Below, one piece after another: positions 47,866-57,352 of a DNA stretch of 64,000 bases. The DNA comes from Anaerobacillus alkaliphilus (GTDB lineage: Bacteria; Bacillota; Bacilli; Bacillales; Anaerobacillaceae). Below the pieces are notes generated by a model. That model had not been told where the DNA came from. It was given only the letters and a program-made list of their open reading frames with translations, and ran no database searches. Positions within the stretch are counted from its first letter, which is position 1. Every line of letters begins with the position of its first letter. Both the position numbers and the translations under genes were made by a program. The stretch covers positions 203,959-267,958 of the forward strand of contig NZ_QOUX01000032.1 of the NCBI RefSeq assembly GCF_004116265.1. Direction: 5' to 3'.

Positions 47866-48030
47866 ATGGAAAGAGACGGGCAGCAGGAGGATTATTTACA
47901 ACAAATAGAAGAGCTAAGAGAAAAGATGATTGCTACTGCTCTCATGTACGGTATTAATCACCCAAAAGTGTTATGGTATAGTCAAAAAATTGATGAAAAA
48001 CATAATTGTATACTAAAACAAAAAGTGTAA
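47866..48030 (+). CDS. Spo0E-like sporulation regulatory protein (54 aa)
   Basis: Two-helix peptide: LQQIEELREKMIATALMYG then NHPKVLWYSQKIDEKHN. The SQ(x)(I/L)D motif in the second helix is the signature of Spo0E-like phosphatases, which remove phosphate from Spo0A~P and delay sporulation. RBS AGGGGTG. Stand-alone with its own terminator. Family call from the motif; target is inferred. Confidence 0.82.
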   Translation: MERDGQQEDYLQQIEELREKMIATALMYGINHPKVLWYSQKIDEKHNCILKQKV

Positions 48031-48042
48031 AAAATATAGTAA

Positions 48043-48083
48043 TCCAAAAGCCCAAGAATGTTGTTTTCTTGTGCTTTTTTTAA
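48043..48083 (+). terminator. Terminator after Spo0E-like gene
   Basis: AAAAGCCCAAGAA pairs with TTCTTGTGCTTTT (G-U/mismatch), with TTTTTTT. Confidence 0.8.
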
Positions 48084-48130
48084 TGAGTTTGTATACTCTA
48101 ATTATAAGGGATATAAATATTTTAAAATAA

Positions 48131-48321
48131 GCCTTTTTTCGCAAAGTTTGTTGCTTTCGTAAAAATCCCAAAAACCGGATTTTTACACAAAATACTAAGA
48201 ATTCACCTCTAATTTAGTAAGCATTGCTCTTTTCTTACTTAATTTATTGGCTGATATCTTCATTTAGGGTATTTTCCCGATTATTTTTGGGTAAAAAGCA
48301 ACGGTGTTTACGAAAAGAGCC
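48131..48321 (+). mobile_element. MITE-like element, copy 6 (191 bp, short form)
   Basis: Starts GCCTTTTTTCGCAAAG and ends GTTTACGAAAAGAGCC, flanked by a perfect 8-bp duplication TAAAATAA (48123-48130 and 48322-48329). About 90 percent similar to copy 3 by eye. It is 52 bp upstream of yutM. Confidence 0.92.
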
Positions 48322-48373
48322 TAAAATAAAAATAGATTATTTGTAGTTGAACCTTAAAAAAGGAGGAATTAAT

Positions 48374-48733
48374 ATGTTATCAATTTCAGAAGTGGCAGCA
48401 CAAAAGGTGAAAGAAATGCTTGCTGAGCAGCAAACAGAAGGACAAAAGCTATTTCTTCGTATTGGTGTAAAAGGCGGGGGCTGTAGTGGCCTGTCTTATG
48501 GTATGGGCTTTGATGCGGATGTAAAAGAGGATGATGTCCACTTGAATTTTCATGGTGTTGAAGTGATTGTCGATAAAGAAAGCTCTCCAATGTTAGAGGG
48601 AGTTCAGATTGACTTTAAACAAAACATGATGGGTGGGGGCTTCACCATCGACAACCCTAATGCAATTGCATCATGTGGTTGTGGAACGTCATTTAGAACA
48701 AAAGAAAATGCTGGAACACCAGGCGATTGTTAA
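48374..48733 (+). CDS. yutM: A-type Fe-S carrier YutM (SufA/ErpA family)
   Basis: 119 residues from the ATG after AAAGGAGG. The three conserved ligands are Cys37 (GGCSG) and Cys101 and Cys103 (ASCGCGTSF). Transfers clusters built on SufBCD to targets. MITE copy 6 sits in its promoter region. Followed by a terminator. Confidence 0.95.
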   Translation: MLSISEVAAQKVKEMLAEQQTEGQKLFLRIGVKGGGCSGLSYGMGFDADVKEDDVHLNFHGVEVIVDKESSPMLEGVQIDFKQNMMGGGFTIDNPNAIASCGCGTSFRTKENAGTPGDC

Positions 48734-48738
48734 TAGAT

Positions 48739-48771
48739 AGTAAAAAACCTCCTTAATTGGAGTTTTTTTAC
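48739..48771 (+). terminator. Terminator after yutM
   Basis: TAAAAAACCTCC pairs with GGAGTTTTTTTA around TTAATT. Confidence 0.82.
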
Positions 48772-48799
48772 TACCGAAATTGTGAACACTTTAACAACA

Positions 48800-48834
48800 A
48801 AAAAGACTAAGTATTGACTTAGTCTTTTTGTGAT
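48800..48834. terminator. Terminator of yumC
   Basis: AAAAAGACTAAGT pairs with ACTTAGTCTTTTT; on the minus strand it is the end of yumC. Confidence 0.88.
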
Positions 48835-48856
48835 GTATAAAATTGTGTCTATGTCC

Positions 48857-49867
48857 TTATTGAGGGAACATACTTGTACTATGAGCATGAGCCTTAGCAG
48901 TTTCAGGATCAATGTAGCCTTTTGCACTGTTAACAGCAATCGGTGCTTCACCAAAGCCAGTAGCAATTAGCTTTAAGCGACCTTCGTAAGTAGCAATGTC
49001 ACCAGCTGCATAAATACCAGGAATATTCGTTTCCATTTTTGAGTTAACAAGTACACAGTTTTTCTGAATTTCTAAGTTCCAGTTTTTAATTGGGCCTAAA
49101 GCAGATACGAAACCGAAGTTAACAATCACAGAGTCAACGTTAATTGTTTCTTCTTTATCACCGCGGACTTCGCTAATTTTTACTTGCTTAATTTTTTCAT
49201 CATCACCATATAGCTCTGAAATCGTGTAAGGCGTTTTCACCTTAATTTTTTCAGAATTCATTAATAGATCAACACTATGTTCATGAGCTCTGAATTCATT
49301 ACGACGGTGGATGATTGTGACTTCCTCAGCAATGTTTTCAAGCATTAATGCCCAGTCAACGGCAGAGTCACCACCACCGCTTAGCAATACTTTTTCGCCA
49401 GCAAAAACATTAAGGTCTTTAACAAAATAGTGAAGATTATTACCTTCGTATCTGTCAGCACCTTCATTATCAATTCGACGTGGTTGGAATGCACCAACAC
49501 CAGCAGTTATAATTATTGTTTTAGAATAATGTAAACCTTTATTAGTTGTTAGTTGAAAAATACTGTTTCCGTCTTTTTCAATCTTTTCAACGCCTTCAAC
49601 TGTTTGACCTAAAGCGACTGTTGGGTTGAATTGATTTGCTTGCTCGACCAATTTATCAACTAATTCTTGAGCACGAACCTTTGGGAATCCGGCTACATCA
49701 TATATGTATTTCTCTGGATACAATGCGGAAAGTTGTCCCCCAAGTTGTGGCATTGCTTCAATAATTTTTACAGACGCTTGTCTCATGCCAGCATAAAAAG
49801 CAGTGAAAATACCAACAGGACCGCCACCGATTATTGTAATATCGTATACATTTGTGTCTTGAACCAA
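48857..49867 (-). CDS. yumC: Ferredoxin/flavodoxin-NADP+ reductase, TrxR-like type
   Basis: 336 residues from the TTG that follows GGGGGTG. FAD site [22 protein letters not shown] site [17 protein letters not shown] and the late [13 protein letters not shown]. The thioredoxin-reductase CxxC is absent, as in this FNR class. Gives electrons to ferredoxin, for example for Fe-S enzymes. Beside yumB, as in B. subtilis. Confidence 0.95.
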   Translation of the reverse strand: MVQDTNVYDITIIGGGPVGIFTAFYAGMRQASVKIIEAMPQLGGQLSALYPEKYIYDVAGFPKVRAQELVDKLVEQANQFNPTVALGQTVEGVEKIEKDGNSIFQLTTNKGLHYSKTIIITAGVGAFQPRRIDNEGADRYEGNNLHYFVKDLNVFAGEKVLLSGGGDSAVDWALMLENIAEEVTIIHRRNEFRAHEHSVDLLMNSEKIKVKTPYTISELYGDDEKIKQVKISEVRGDKEETINVDSVIVNFGFVSALGPIKNWNLEIQKNCVLVNSKMETNIPGIYAAGDIATYEGRLKLIATGFGEAPIAVNSAKGYIDPETAKAHAHSTSMFPQ

Positions 49868-50204
49868 GCTTAACACCCCCAGATAGTTTTAATGATGCAT
49901 CATTATGAATATTATAAAGGTAAAGCGATATAAAAGAAAGTGAAAAACAGAAATTAGTGATACAAATCAAAAAATTCTAACTATATTCAGACACAACTAT
50001 TGATTATTCAGTATTGTTGCATTGTAAAAAAAAGAATACCCCCGTAAGTCTTTCCAAAAAGAGCAGGATCTATCGATTATTTTCCCCTATGACTACTATA
50101 TAAATATATTAATGCCAAAAAAGTATTAAAAGTTCCAATAAAACTGTTGATTTTTTCTCCCTTAGGACATATTATAATATCAAGAAGGGAAATGTGAATT
50201 TTCT

Positions 50205-50231
50205 TTGACAATATTTATCGATACGTATAAA
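50205..50231 (+). promoter_or_regulatory. Likely promoter of yumB
   Basis: TTGACA (50205-50210) and TATAAA (50226-50231) with a 15-bp spacer, shorter than ideal. Two Rex-like sites lie 40-95 bp downstream, in roadblock position. Confidence 0.5.
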
Positions 50232-50270
50232 AAAAAGAGAAACAGGTACGTAACTTTTTTTTGCGAGAGT

Positions 50271-50288
50271 TAGTGAATGTATTCACAA
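50271..50288. promoter_or_regulatory. Rex-like operator 1 upstream of yumB
   Basis: TAGTGAATGTATTCACAA matches the Rex consensus TTGTGAAN4TTCACAA at all but one position. Rex is a redox sensor that leaves DNA when NADH rises. Confidence 0.75.
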
Positions 50289-50307
50289 TCTTTTTGTTCG
50301 GTTTAAT

Positions 50308-50325
50308 AAGTGAATGTTTTCACAA
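50308..50325. promoter_or_regulatory. Rex-like operator 2 upstream of yumB
   Basis: AAGTGAATGTTTTCACAA, 37 bp centre to centre from site 1; the right half is perfect, the left half misses two outer bases. Confidence 0.7.
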
Positions 50326-50423
50326 ACTGAATGGTAAAAAACTCTTGCTTAGGTTCTCTCTTAACAGGAGAAAATAAAGTTACCTAGCCCATGCGTAAAA
50401 ATTAAAAATGGAGTGATTGAGAA

Positions 50424-51638
50424 ATGAAAAGAAAACCAAGAATCTTAATTTTAGGTGCGGGTTACGGTGGAATGATGACAGCTTCCAGACTCTCAAAGCA
50501 ACTAGGATACAACGATGCGGAAATTATTTTAGTTAATAAGCACAATTACCACTATCAAACAACTTGGTTACATGAGCCTGCTGCAGGAACTTTACATCAT
50601 GACCGTACAAGAATGCGCATTGACAGTGTAATTGATACAAATAAAGTAAAATTTATTAAAGATGTTGTTGTAGAAATTAAAGCTTCAGACAAAAAGGTTA
50701 TTTTAGAAGGCCATGGAGAACTTGAGTACGATTATTTAGTGATCGGTTTAGGCTCTGAGCCTGAGACATTTGGTATCCCAGGTGTTGAAGAACATGCATT
50801 TTCAATTCGCAGTGTAAACTCAGTTCGTCAAATTCGTGAACATATTGAGTACATGTTTGCTTCTTATAATAACTCTGAAGTTAAACATGATGACTATTTA
50901 ACGTTTATCGTTGCAGGTGCAGGCTTTACAGGAATCGAATTTGTCGGTGAGTTAACAGAAAGAATTCCTGAGCTTTGTAAAGAATATGACATCGATCGCA
51001 GCAAGGTTAAAATCTTAAGTGTAGAGGCTGCCCCTACAGCATTACCAGGATTTGATCCTGAGCTTGTAGACTATGCGATGAGCTTATTAGAAAGCCGTGG
51101 TGTAGAATTCAAGATCAGCACACCAATTAAAGAAGTAACAAAAGATGGTGTAATATTGGCGACTGGTGATGAAATTAAATCGAAAACAATTGTTTGGACA
51201 ACTGGTGTTCGCGGAAGTTCTATCCTAGACAAATCAGGCTTCGAAACAATGCGTGGCAGAATTAAAGTTGAGAAAGATATGAGAGCACCAGGACATGATG
51301 ATGTATTTATCATTGGTGACTGTGCATTAATCATTAATGAAGAAATTAACCGTCCTTACCCTCCAACAGCTCAAATTGCTATTCAACAATCATATACAGT
51401 TTCGAAAAACGTAAAGGCGTTACTTTCTGGAAGTTCTGAACTAGAAGAATTCAAACCTGACATTAAAGGAACAGTAGCCTCACTAGGTGGAGGAGAAGCA
51501 ATTGGGATTGTTGGTACGAAAAAGTTATACGGTGGATCTGCTTCCACAATGAAGAAAATTATCGACAATCGTTACCTTTACCTTTTAGGTGGTCTACCTT
51601 TGGTTGTGAAAAAAGGAAAGCTTAATTTATTTTCATAA
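50424..51638 (+). CDS. yumB: Type II NADH:quinone oxidoreductase YumB
   Basis: 404 residues. FAD site [38 protein letters not shown] site [17 protein letters not shown] and FIIGDCALI. Passes electrons from NADH to menaquinone without pumping protons. RBS GGAGTG. The two Rex-like operators fit control by NADH/NAD+ ratio, as known for ndh in B. subtilis. Confidence 0.95.
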   Translation: MKRKPRILILGAGYGGMMTASRLSKQLGYNDAEIILVNKHNYHYQTTWLHEPAAGTLHHDRTRMRIDSVIDTNKVKFIKDVVVEIKASDKKVILEGHGELEYDYLVIGLGSEPETFGIPGVEEHAFSIRSVNSVRQIREHIEYMFASYNNSEVKHDDYLTFIVAGAGFTGIEFVGELTERIPELCKEYDIDRSKVKILSVEAAPTALPGFDPELVDYAMSLLESRGVEFKISTPIKEVTKDGVILATGDEIKSKTIVWTTGVRGSSILDKSGFETMRGRIKVEKDMRAPGHDDVFIIGDCALIINEEINRPYPPTAQIAIQQSYTVSKNVKALLSGSSELEEFKPDIKGTVASLGGGEAIGIVGTKKLYGGSASTMKKIIDNRYLYLLGGLPLVVKKGKLNLFS

Positions 51639-51827
51639 TTTAACAGTGCTGAGCTAATTCTTATGAATTAGCTCTTTTGCTATTTTAGAGCTTGATTTTT
51701 TAATACTATACTCATCTTGAACCAAGATTGTGTAGCATTAGTTAGACAAAAATACTATTTTGGAGCCCATAAATAAAAATGGATAGAGTATAATTAAGAC
51801 ATTGAACAAAGAAAGGAGATATTCTAC

Positions 51828-52304
51828 GTGAAGAAGGATCGAAGCAATATTTGGCTAGCTGCTGCAGGTATCGTTATAAAAGAGGGTAAGTGGCTCGTTG
51901 TTAAAAAGAAGTATGGTGGGCTAAAAGGGCTTTGGTCCATACCTGCGGGTTTTGTCCATGAAGGTGAAACTGTTGACGAGGCAGCTGTTAGAGAGGTTGC
52001 AGAAGAAACTGGTGTTTTGACGAGGGTAAAAGATATTGTTGGGATTCGGACTGGTGTTATTAATGAAACGATTAGTGATAACATGATTGTCTTTTTATTA
52101 GAAGAAACAGGTGGAAGCTTGGAAGTCCAAGAAGGTGAAATAGAAGCCGCTGAGTATTTGTCAAAAGAACAGCTGGAAGCGGATCCTAATACATCGATGA
52201 TGGTTCATTTATTCTTAAAGCAGCTAGAAGAAAAATCATTTAAAACTCTCGAACCTAATCCTGGGGATATATTCCAATACTCAAGTTACAAGATATTTTA
52301 TTAA
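51828..52304 (+). CDS. Nudix hydrolase
   Basis: 158 residues, GTG start after AAAGGAG. Complete Nudix box from Gly41 to Val63 (GX5EX7REVAEETGV). Hydrolyses a nucleoside diphosphate derivative; substrate unknown. C-terminal extension of about 30 residues ends in DIFQYSSYKIFY. Upstream of yuiA and separate from yumB. Confidence 0.9.
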   Translation: MKKDRSNIWLAAAGIVIKEGKWLVVKKKYGGLKGLWSIPAGFVHEGETVDEAAVREVAEETGVLTRVKDIVGIRTGVINETISDNMIVFLLEETGGSLEVQEGEIEAAEYLSKEQLEADPNTSMMVHLFLKQLEEKSFKTLEPNPGDIFQYSSYKIFY

Positions 52305-52445
52305 AACTTCAAAATAATCAGAAAATTTAAGAGAAGTGAAAATGATAGCGCTTTAATGCATTAATATGGTTGAAAATGAACCTTTCCAAACTTCAGTTAT
52401 TCTTGTTATATTTACTTACAAGAATATTGAGGAGGGCGATCCTAA

Positions 52446-52580
52446 ATGGTAAAAATTAAGCTAGGTATTAATGATTGTCCGTATTGTGCTGGGAAAGGAT
52501 ATTTTCAATTATTATTAGGTGGCTCTGAAACATGTGATTGTTGCCAAGGAACAGGTGAAAAAGATAAACACGATAAATAA
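52446..52580 (+). CDS. yuiA: YuiA, DnaJ-type zinc-finger-like small protein (44 aa)
   Basis: Contains CPYCAGKGYF and CDCCQGTGE: two CxxCxGxG repeats like those of the DnaJ zinc finger, enough for one zinc site. GAGGAGGGCG lies before the ATG. Function unknown. Position next to convergent yuiB matches B. subtilis. A cre-like sequence TGATAGCGCTTTAA lies about 95 bp upstream. Confidence 0.85.
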   Translation: MVKIKLGINDCPYCAGKGYFQLLLGGSETCDCCQGTGEKDKHDK

Positions 52581-52583
52581 AAA

Positions 52584-52645
52584 AATGTACCCTAGAGAGT
52601 ACTGCAAAAGAGGTTGCAGTACTCTACTAAAGGGTACATTTTTGG
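52584..52645. terminator. Bidirectional terminator between yuiA and yuiB
   Basis: Long two-part stem: AAATGTACCCT with AGGGTACATTT, inside it GAGTACTGCA with TGCAGTACTC. Confidence 0.88.
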
Positions 52646-52648
52646 TTT

Positions 52649-52969
52649 TTAAAACATTCTATATCCTTTTGATCTTAGAACTCTATTCGCAACACCTGCA
52701 AGAATTGCTCCTGCTAATCCAGATAGTAAGATTGTGATATCAGCTATGTGGAGGGATATTAATTTTGATCCTAATGCTGAGAAAGAAGTAGCAGGTGCTG
52801 TAATATACTCAAATATTCTAACATCATCTACAATACGAATAACAACAAGCGGGTAGACTACTGCCATAAACCAAGTCGATCTCAGCAACATATTTATTAG
52901 AAATCCGATTCCGAAAAACAATACTAAGAATAATAATATAGAAATAATTAATTGTGGAATACTAATCAA
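52649..52969 (-). CDS. yuiB: Membrane protein YuiB
   Basis: 106 residues from the TTG after GGAGGTG (52969). About three membrane segments (LIISILLFLVLFFGIGFLI, TWFMAVVYPLVVIRIV and ADITILLSGLAGAILAGVA). Function unknown; conserved in Bacillaceae between yuiA and yuiC. Confidence 0.88.
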   Translation of the reverse strand: MISIPQLIISILLFLVLFFGIGFLINMLLRSTWFMAVVYPLVVIRIVDDVRIFEYITAPATSFSALGSKLISLHIADITILLSGLAGAILAGVANRVLRSKGYRMF

Positions 52970-53182
52970 GAATTTCACCTCCAAATTATACACATAAACC
53001 TTATTAGGTAAGCACACTAAGACAAGTTTACTTAATACAGTGACATTTCGTCAAATTGTAAAATGTGAATTAATCTTTCTCTCTTTTTACGAAATATTTA
53101 GAAAAGTTAACTTTTTTATCCTTTCTATGAATAATTCTTCTTTTTTTTGGAGAAGATTACTCAGTGAGAGGAGTGAAGATAA

Positions 53183-53899
53183 ATGGAAATCGTTAAAACG
53201 ATTTTTAGACGAGTAGTAATGATATGTTTATTTAGTCTAGCTTTATTAACAACTTTCGAATCGATCTCAGGCGTTAGTGCAAAGCAACTTTCAAATTGGT
53301 GGATTTTTGATAACGATCCTTTTGCCAATACTTATGTGGAAGATAGAAATGGCTTTGATGCAGGATTAAAAAGATTTACCATGAGATTTAGAAGTTTACC
53401 AATGTTTAGTAATCAACCAAAAATGATGAGCAGCGCAGAAGTGGTCGAGTCGGAACCGCTAACTTTAGAAGAAGCGATTGATTGGAGTCAATATCCATCC
53501 CATAGGGTAGTGGCCACAGGATATACTGCTGGTTTCGAGTCAACTGGAAAACGACCAGGGCATCCGCAGTATGGAATAACGAAATCAGGAGTAACTGTAA
53601 AACGAGATTTGTATTCTACAATTGCAGCTGATACTAGAGTGTTTCCAATAGGATCAATCCTTTTTATTCCTGGTTATGGATATGGAGTAGTAGCGGACAC
53701 TGGTTCTGCAATTAAGGGAAATAAAATAGACCTTTATTATGAGACTGTCCAGGATGTGTTCCAACAGTGGGGTAAAAAAGAAGTAGAAGTTTATATCGTA
53801 GAAAGAGGGAATGGTCGCTTAACGAATGAAGAGTTGCAAAGCTTAAACGAAGCAGAAGCAGTTCAAGTATTCCGTCGACAACTGTCCTTCGCAAAATAA
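53183..53899 (+). CDS. yuiC: YuiC, 3D-domain (MltA-like) protein
   Basis: 238 residues, one N-terminal membrane helix. The C-terminal 3D domain holds the three Asp: [28 protein letters not shown]. Fold is that of lytic transglycosylases; 3D proteins such as YuiC and YocH act on peptidoglycan. RBS GAGAGGAGTG. A strong terminator follows. Confidence 0.92.
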   Translation: MEIVKTIFRRVVMICLFSLALLTTFESISGVSAKQLSNWWIFDNDPFANTYVEDRNGFDAGLKRFTMRFRSLPMFSNQPKMMSSAEVVESEPLTLEEAIDWSQYPSHRVVATGYTAGFESTGKRPGHPQYGITKSGVTVKRDLYSTIAADTRVFPIGSILFIPGYGYGVVADTGSAIKGNKIDLYYETVQDVFQQWGKKEVEVYIVERGNGRLTNEELQSLNEAEAVQVFRRQLSFAK

Positions 53900-53938
53900 C
53901 AAAAGTGTGAGGCCCGGTAAACGGTCTCACACTTTTGC
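53899..53938. terminator. Terminator after yuiC
   Basis: AAAAGTGTGAGGCC pairs with GGTCTCACACTTTT around CGGTAAAC. Confidence 0.88.
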
Positions 53939-53940
53939 GT

Positions 53941-54702
53941 TTAATTTAATGTTTCTGATAGCTTCCTTATGCCTTCAATCAGTCGGGGTGAAGGGCGGCA
54001 AAAAAGCGCTTCTTCTAGTATGTAGAGGTTGTTTTCTTTTACTGCATTAATTTCATTTGAACGCTCGCGTTTGGTGATGGCAGCTAAATTCATACGATTT
54101 TCTTTCACACCTACCCAAACCATACAGATATGGTCAGGATTTCTTTCTATTACTTCTTCCCAAGTGACTTGTACGCTTGGTTTATCATAGATAGAAAAAC
54201 AATTTTCTCCACCGACAATTTCACTTACTTCTGTTAACCAATTTGTTTTTCCAGGAGTGAAAATAGGTTTTGGCCACCATTCCCAATAAATAGACCCTTT
54301 ATTAGCTTGTTTGTTTTTGGCTCTTAGAAGGTCGATCTCGTTTTTAAACTCTTCAGCTCGTTTCTTTGCCTCTGTAGTGATGTTTGTTTTTTCTCCAACG
54401 AGTAAAAGATCTTCATAAATATCTTCTAATGAATTTGGATTAAGAACGATATGAGGTATATTTCTCGCCACTAATTGTTCGACATTACGCTCCATTCCTG
54501 GAACACTAAGTGAGGCAAGAACGATGTCTGGTGCTAGTAATTCAAGCTTATCCATATCAATGTTCAAATCCGGCCCTAATCTTGGTAGCTGATTGATTTC
54601 TTCTGGCCAATTTGAAAAGTCATCAACTGCGACAATTTGGTCTGTTAACCCTAAATAAGCTAGTAACTCTGTGTTACTAGGGCATATTGAAATAATTCTC
54701 AT
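53941..54702 (-). CDS. BtuF/FhuD-type binding protein without signal peptide
   Basis: 253 residues. MRIISICPSNTELLAYLGL then DDFSNWPEEINQLPRLGPDLNID is the classic helical-backbone (TroA-like) binding fold of vitamin B12 or siderophore receptors. There is no signal peptide or lipobox, so it should be cytosolic, and no ABC permease is adjacent. Such stand-alone members are annotated as cobalamin-binding proteins. Trp/Pro-rich patch YWEWWPKPIF is typical of them. Confidence 0.8.
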   Translation of the reverse strand: MRIISICPSNTELLAYLGLTDQIVAVDDFSNWPEEINQLPRLGPDLNIDMDKLELLAPDIVLASLSVPGMERNVEQLVARNIPHIVLNPNSLEDIYEDLLLVGEKTNITTEAKKRAEEFKNEIDLLRAKNKQANKGSIYWEWWPKPIFTPGKTNWLTEVSEIVGGENCFSIYDKPSVQVTWEEVIERNPDHICMVWVGVKENRMNLAAITKRERSNEINAVKENNLYILEEALFCRPSPRLIEGIRKLSETLN

Positions 54703-54734
54703 GAAAATCCTCCTCTTGAATTAGCCTAAATTGA

Positions 54735-54768
54735 AAACGACATGATGTCATCTGTTGATGGATCATGT
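54735..54768 (-). terminator. Terminator of yuiD
   Basis: CGACATGAT pairs with ATCATGTCG; on the minus strand it is followed by TTTTCAATTT. Confidence 0.75.
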
Positions 54769-54794
54769 CGCAGTTGTTATTTTTCATTATATAA

Positions 54795-55271
54795 TTAAAG
54801 AACAATAAAGTGTATAAATAATGTTAATAAAATACCTGTTAAACCGCCAAAAAACACTTCAATAGGCTGGTGACCTAACAATTCTTTTAACTCTTTTTGC
54901 TTTTGGTTTTCCTCTTTTTTCGGCCAAGTTTTTACTTCAATAACCAGTTTGTTAAAATCCTCCACTAATCGATTAAGCACTGTCGCTTGTTCACCGGCAT
55001 GTCGTCTAACTCCTGATGCATCAAACATAACGATCACACCAAAAATAGCTGAAATTGCAAAGAATGGTGATCCTAGCCCTTCCTCGATTGCAATAGCTGT
55101 CGCAAGTGCAGTTACTGCCGCTGAATGAGAACTAGGCATTCCACCCGTACTAGTTAATAGCGACCAATCGAATTTTTTTGAGGCAATGTATTGAAGTGGT
55201 ACTTTTATAAATTGAGCAAATCCAATTGCAAGTAGTGCTGCCCATAATGGGAAATTTGTTAGTAATTCCAT
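54795..55271 (-). CDS. yuiD: YuiD, divergent PAP2-family membrane protein
   Basis: 158 residues from the ATG after AAAGGATG (55271), the B. subtilis length. Contains GGMPSSHSAAVTALA and DASGVRRHAGEQATVLN, the PAP2 motifs in divergent form, plus GHQPIEVFFGGLTG near the end. Three or four membrane helices. Substrate unknown. Confidence 0.93.
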   Translation of the reverse strand: MELLTNFPLWAALLAIGFAQFIKVPLQYIASKKFDWSLLTSTGGMPSSHSAAVTALATAIAIEEGLGSPFFAISAIFGVIVMFDASGVRRHAGEQATVLNRLVEDFNKLVIEVKTWPKKEENQKQKELKELLGHQPIEVFFGGLTGILLTLFIHFIVL

Positions 55272-55542
55272 AAGTGCATCCTTTCTAAGATAAATCAAGG
55301 GATATAATTATTGTACCTGTTTCGGATGTACGTTGCTATATTATTTTTCATACCCTATTTTTCTCATACATAAAATTTTTTTCTGTTGGAAAGAAATCTC
55401 TTTAGTTAAAACTTAAAAAGTTGTTTACATTATAACAGAAATATTTATTTCTGGATAAATATTAGATGCTCGAAATAAAACAATGAACAAGTTATAATAA
55501 TAAATGGAAGATTATTCTGAAAAAAAAGAGGAGTGGAGTCAT

Positions 55543-57030
55543 TTGTTTAAAGTAAAAGATGGGCATATTCTTGAGAAGAAGATAGGGGCAATTGTCGTTG
55601 GCCTTTTTGCTGACGATAAAAAACCTGAAGGATTAGTAAAAGAAATTGATAAAAAATTAGATGGATATATTGTAGAATTGCTAGCTGACAAGCAATTATC
55701 TACCGGTTTTAAAAAAGTTAACAAAATACATACGTTAGGAAATTTAGATGCGAAGACTGTATATTTTGTTGGTCTTGGTAAGAAAAGTGAAGTAACGTTT
55801 GAAAAAGTTCGTGAAGCATTTGCAGTTGTTTCGAAAACGTTGCTAAAAGATGGTGTAGAGGAAGTAGCGGTAGCTCTTGATTCGTTCTTGACGGAAGAAG
55901 CAGATGGAGAGCGTTTTGCCAAAGCCTTAGCTGAAGCAATTGGATTGACCAGCTATCGAACTGAAACATACAAGTTGAAACAAGAAGATCAAAAATCAAT
56001 TGAAAAAGTAGTCGTTTATACCAATCTTGACACGGATATGGTAGAAGAAGCACTTTTCGTTGGGGCTACTTATAGTGCAGGGACCAATGTTGCACGCGCT
56101 CTTGTTAATGCACCAGGAAACTACATGACTCCAACGAACTTAGCTGCGAGAGCGAAAGAAATTGCAGACCGATATGGAATGGAGTATTCAGTTCTTGAAA
56201 GAGATGAAATGGAGAAATTAGGAATGGGTGCTCTATTGGCTGTAGCTAATGGTTCTGACCAACCTCCGAAAATGATTGTTCTTAAATACCGTGGCAAAGA
56301 GAAATGGGAAAACGTGTTAAGTTTCGTCGGGAAAGGTTTAACGTTTGATGCTGGCGGTATTTCCATTAAGCCTGCATTAAATATGCATGAAATGAAAATG
56401 GATATGGGTGGAGCGGCAGCAGTATTAGGTGCAATGGAAGTAATCGGTTCATTAAAGCCAGAGGTAAATGTCATGGCTGTGATTCCTTCGACTGAAAACT
56501 TAATTAATGGTAGTGCCTTAAAGCCTGGTGATGTTATTACATCATTAAGCGGTAGAACAATTGAGGTTCGTAATACAGATGCTGAAGGTCGTTTAATTTT
56601 AGCGGATGCCGTTACGTATGCAAAGCAATTAGGTGCTGATTATATCGTAGACGTTGCAACATTAACGGGTGCTGTAATTGTTGCGTTAGCTGGAGTTACA
56701 ACTGGAGCTATTACTAACGATGAAGAGTTAATGGAGGATGTGTTGTTAGCAGCTGGAGAAGCTGGAGAATATTTATGGAGACTTCCTAACTTCGATCCTT
56801 ATAAAGAAATGCTTCGCTCAAGTGACGTTGCAGATTTAAATAACTCGCCAGGGCGTGAAGGTGGTAGTATTACTGCAGGTTTGTTTATTGGTGAATTTGC
56901 TGAAGATACGCCATGGGTTCATTTAGATATCGCAGGTACAGCTTGGTCAAGAAGTGACAGTGAATTCGGTCCAAAAGGTGGAACAGGAGCAATGGTTCGT
57001 ACCCTTGCAACGTTAGCAAAAAATTTCTAA
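55543..57030 (+). CDS. pepA: Leucyl aminopeptidase PepA (YuiE)
   Basis: 495 residues from the TTG with GAGGAG nine bases upstream. An ATG at 55504 is in frame but lies right behind a TATAAT (55493-55498) and has no RBS. M17 metallopeptidase: metal site VGKGLTFDAGGISIKP and signature NTDAEGRL; GREGGSITAGLF near the end. Removes N-terminal residues from peptides, as a cytosolic hexamer. Terminator follows. Confidence 0.95.
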   Translation: MFKVKDGHILEKKIGAIVVGLFADDKKPEGLVKEIDKKLDGYIVELLADKQLSTGFKKVNKIHTLGNLDAKTVYFVGLGKKSEVTFEKVREAFAVVSKTLLKDGVEEVAVALDSFLTEEADGERFAKALAEAIGLTSYRTETYKLKQEDQKSIEKVVVYTNLDTDMVEEALFVGATYSAGTNVARALVNAPGNYMTPTNLAARAKEIADRYGMEYSVLERDEMEKLGMGALLAVANGSDQPPKMIVLKYRGKEKWENVLSFVGKGLTFDAGGISIKPALNMHEMKMDMGGAAAVLGAMEVIGSLKPEVNVMAVIPSTENLINGSALKPGDVITSLSGRTIEVRNTDAEGRLILADAVTYAKQLGADYIVDVATLTGAVIVALAGVTTGAITNDEELMEDVLLAAGEAGEYLWRLPNFDPYKEMLRSSDVADLNNSPGREGGSITAGLFIGEFAEDTPWVHLDIAGTAWSRSDSEFGPKGGTGAMVRTLATLAKNF

Positions 57031-57038
57031 GATGTGTT

Positions 57039-57077
57039 AAAAAAACTGGTTCTTATGTTGAACCAGTTTTTATTTTG
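57039..57077 (+). terminator. Terminator after pepA
   Basis: AAAAACTGGTTC pairs with GAACCAGTTTTT, followed by ATTTTGG. Confidence 0.88.
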
Positions 57078-57352
57078 GCGAAATCTATACATAGGTAAGG
57101 ATATGGAAGTACTCTGGAGTATCTTTCCATATATGAAATATCAGATGGTGTAGTAAGGGTTTACCATTTAATATCCAAAGATATAAAGATTTTCCGGGTT
57201 TGAGCATTATTTTTTATTGGGGTAATATGGAAACACAGATTTATGTAGTAAATTTCTTCTCACATTTTTGGAAGTGGAAGCCTAGTTGACTAGTTTGTTA
57301 GACTTTAAACATACTAAACAGGGGTGAATAGTACGGAAAGGGGGGGATTCGT
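57078..57352 (+). promoter_or_regulatory. Upstream region of the TRAP cluster
   Basis: About 275 bp without a gene. Contains the dyad ATATGGAA (57101-57108) and TTCCATAT (57125-57132) with further inner pairing, not followed by U: an operator or RNA hairpin candidate. No convincing -35/-10 pair; TTGACT at 57286 is the best -35. Confidence 0.4.
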
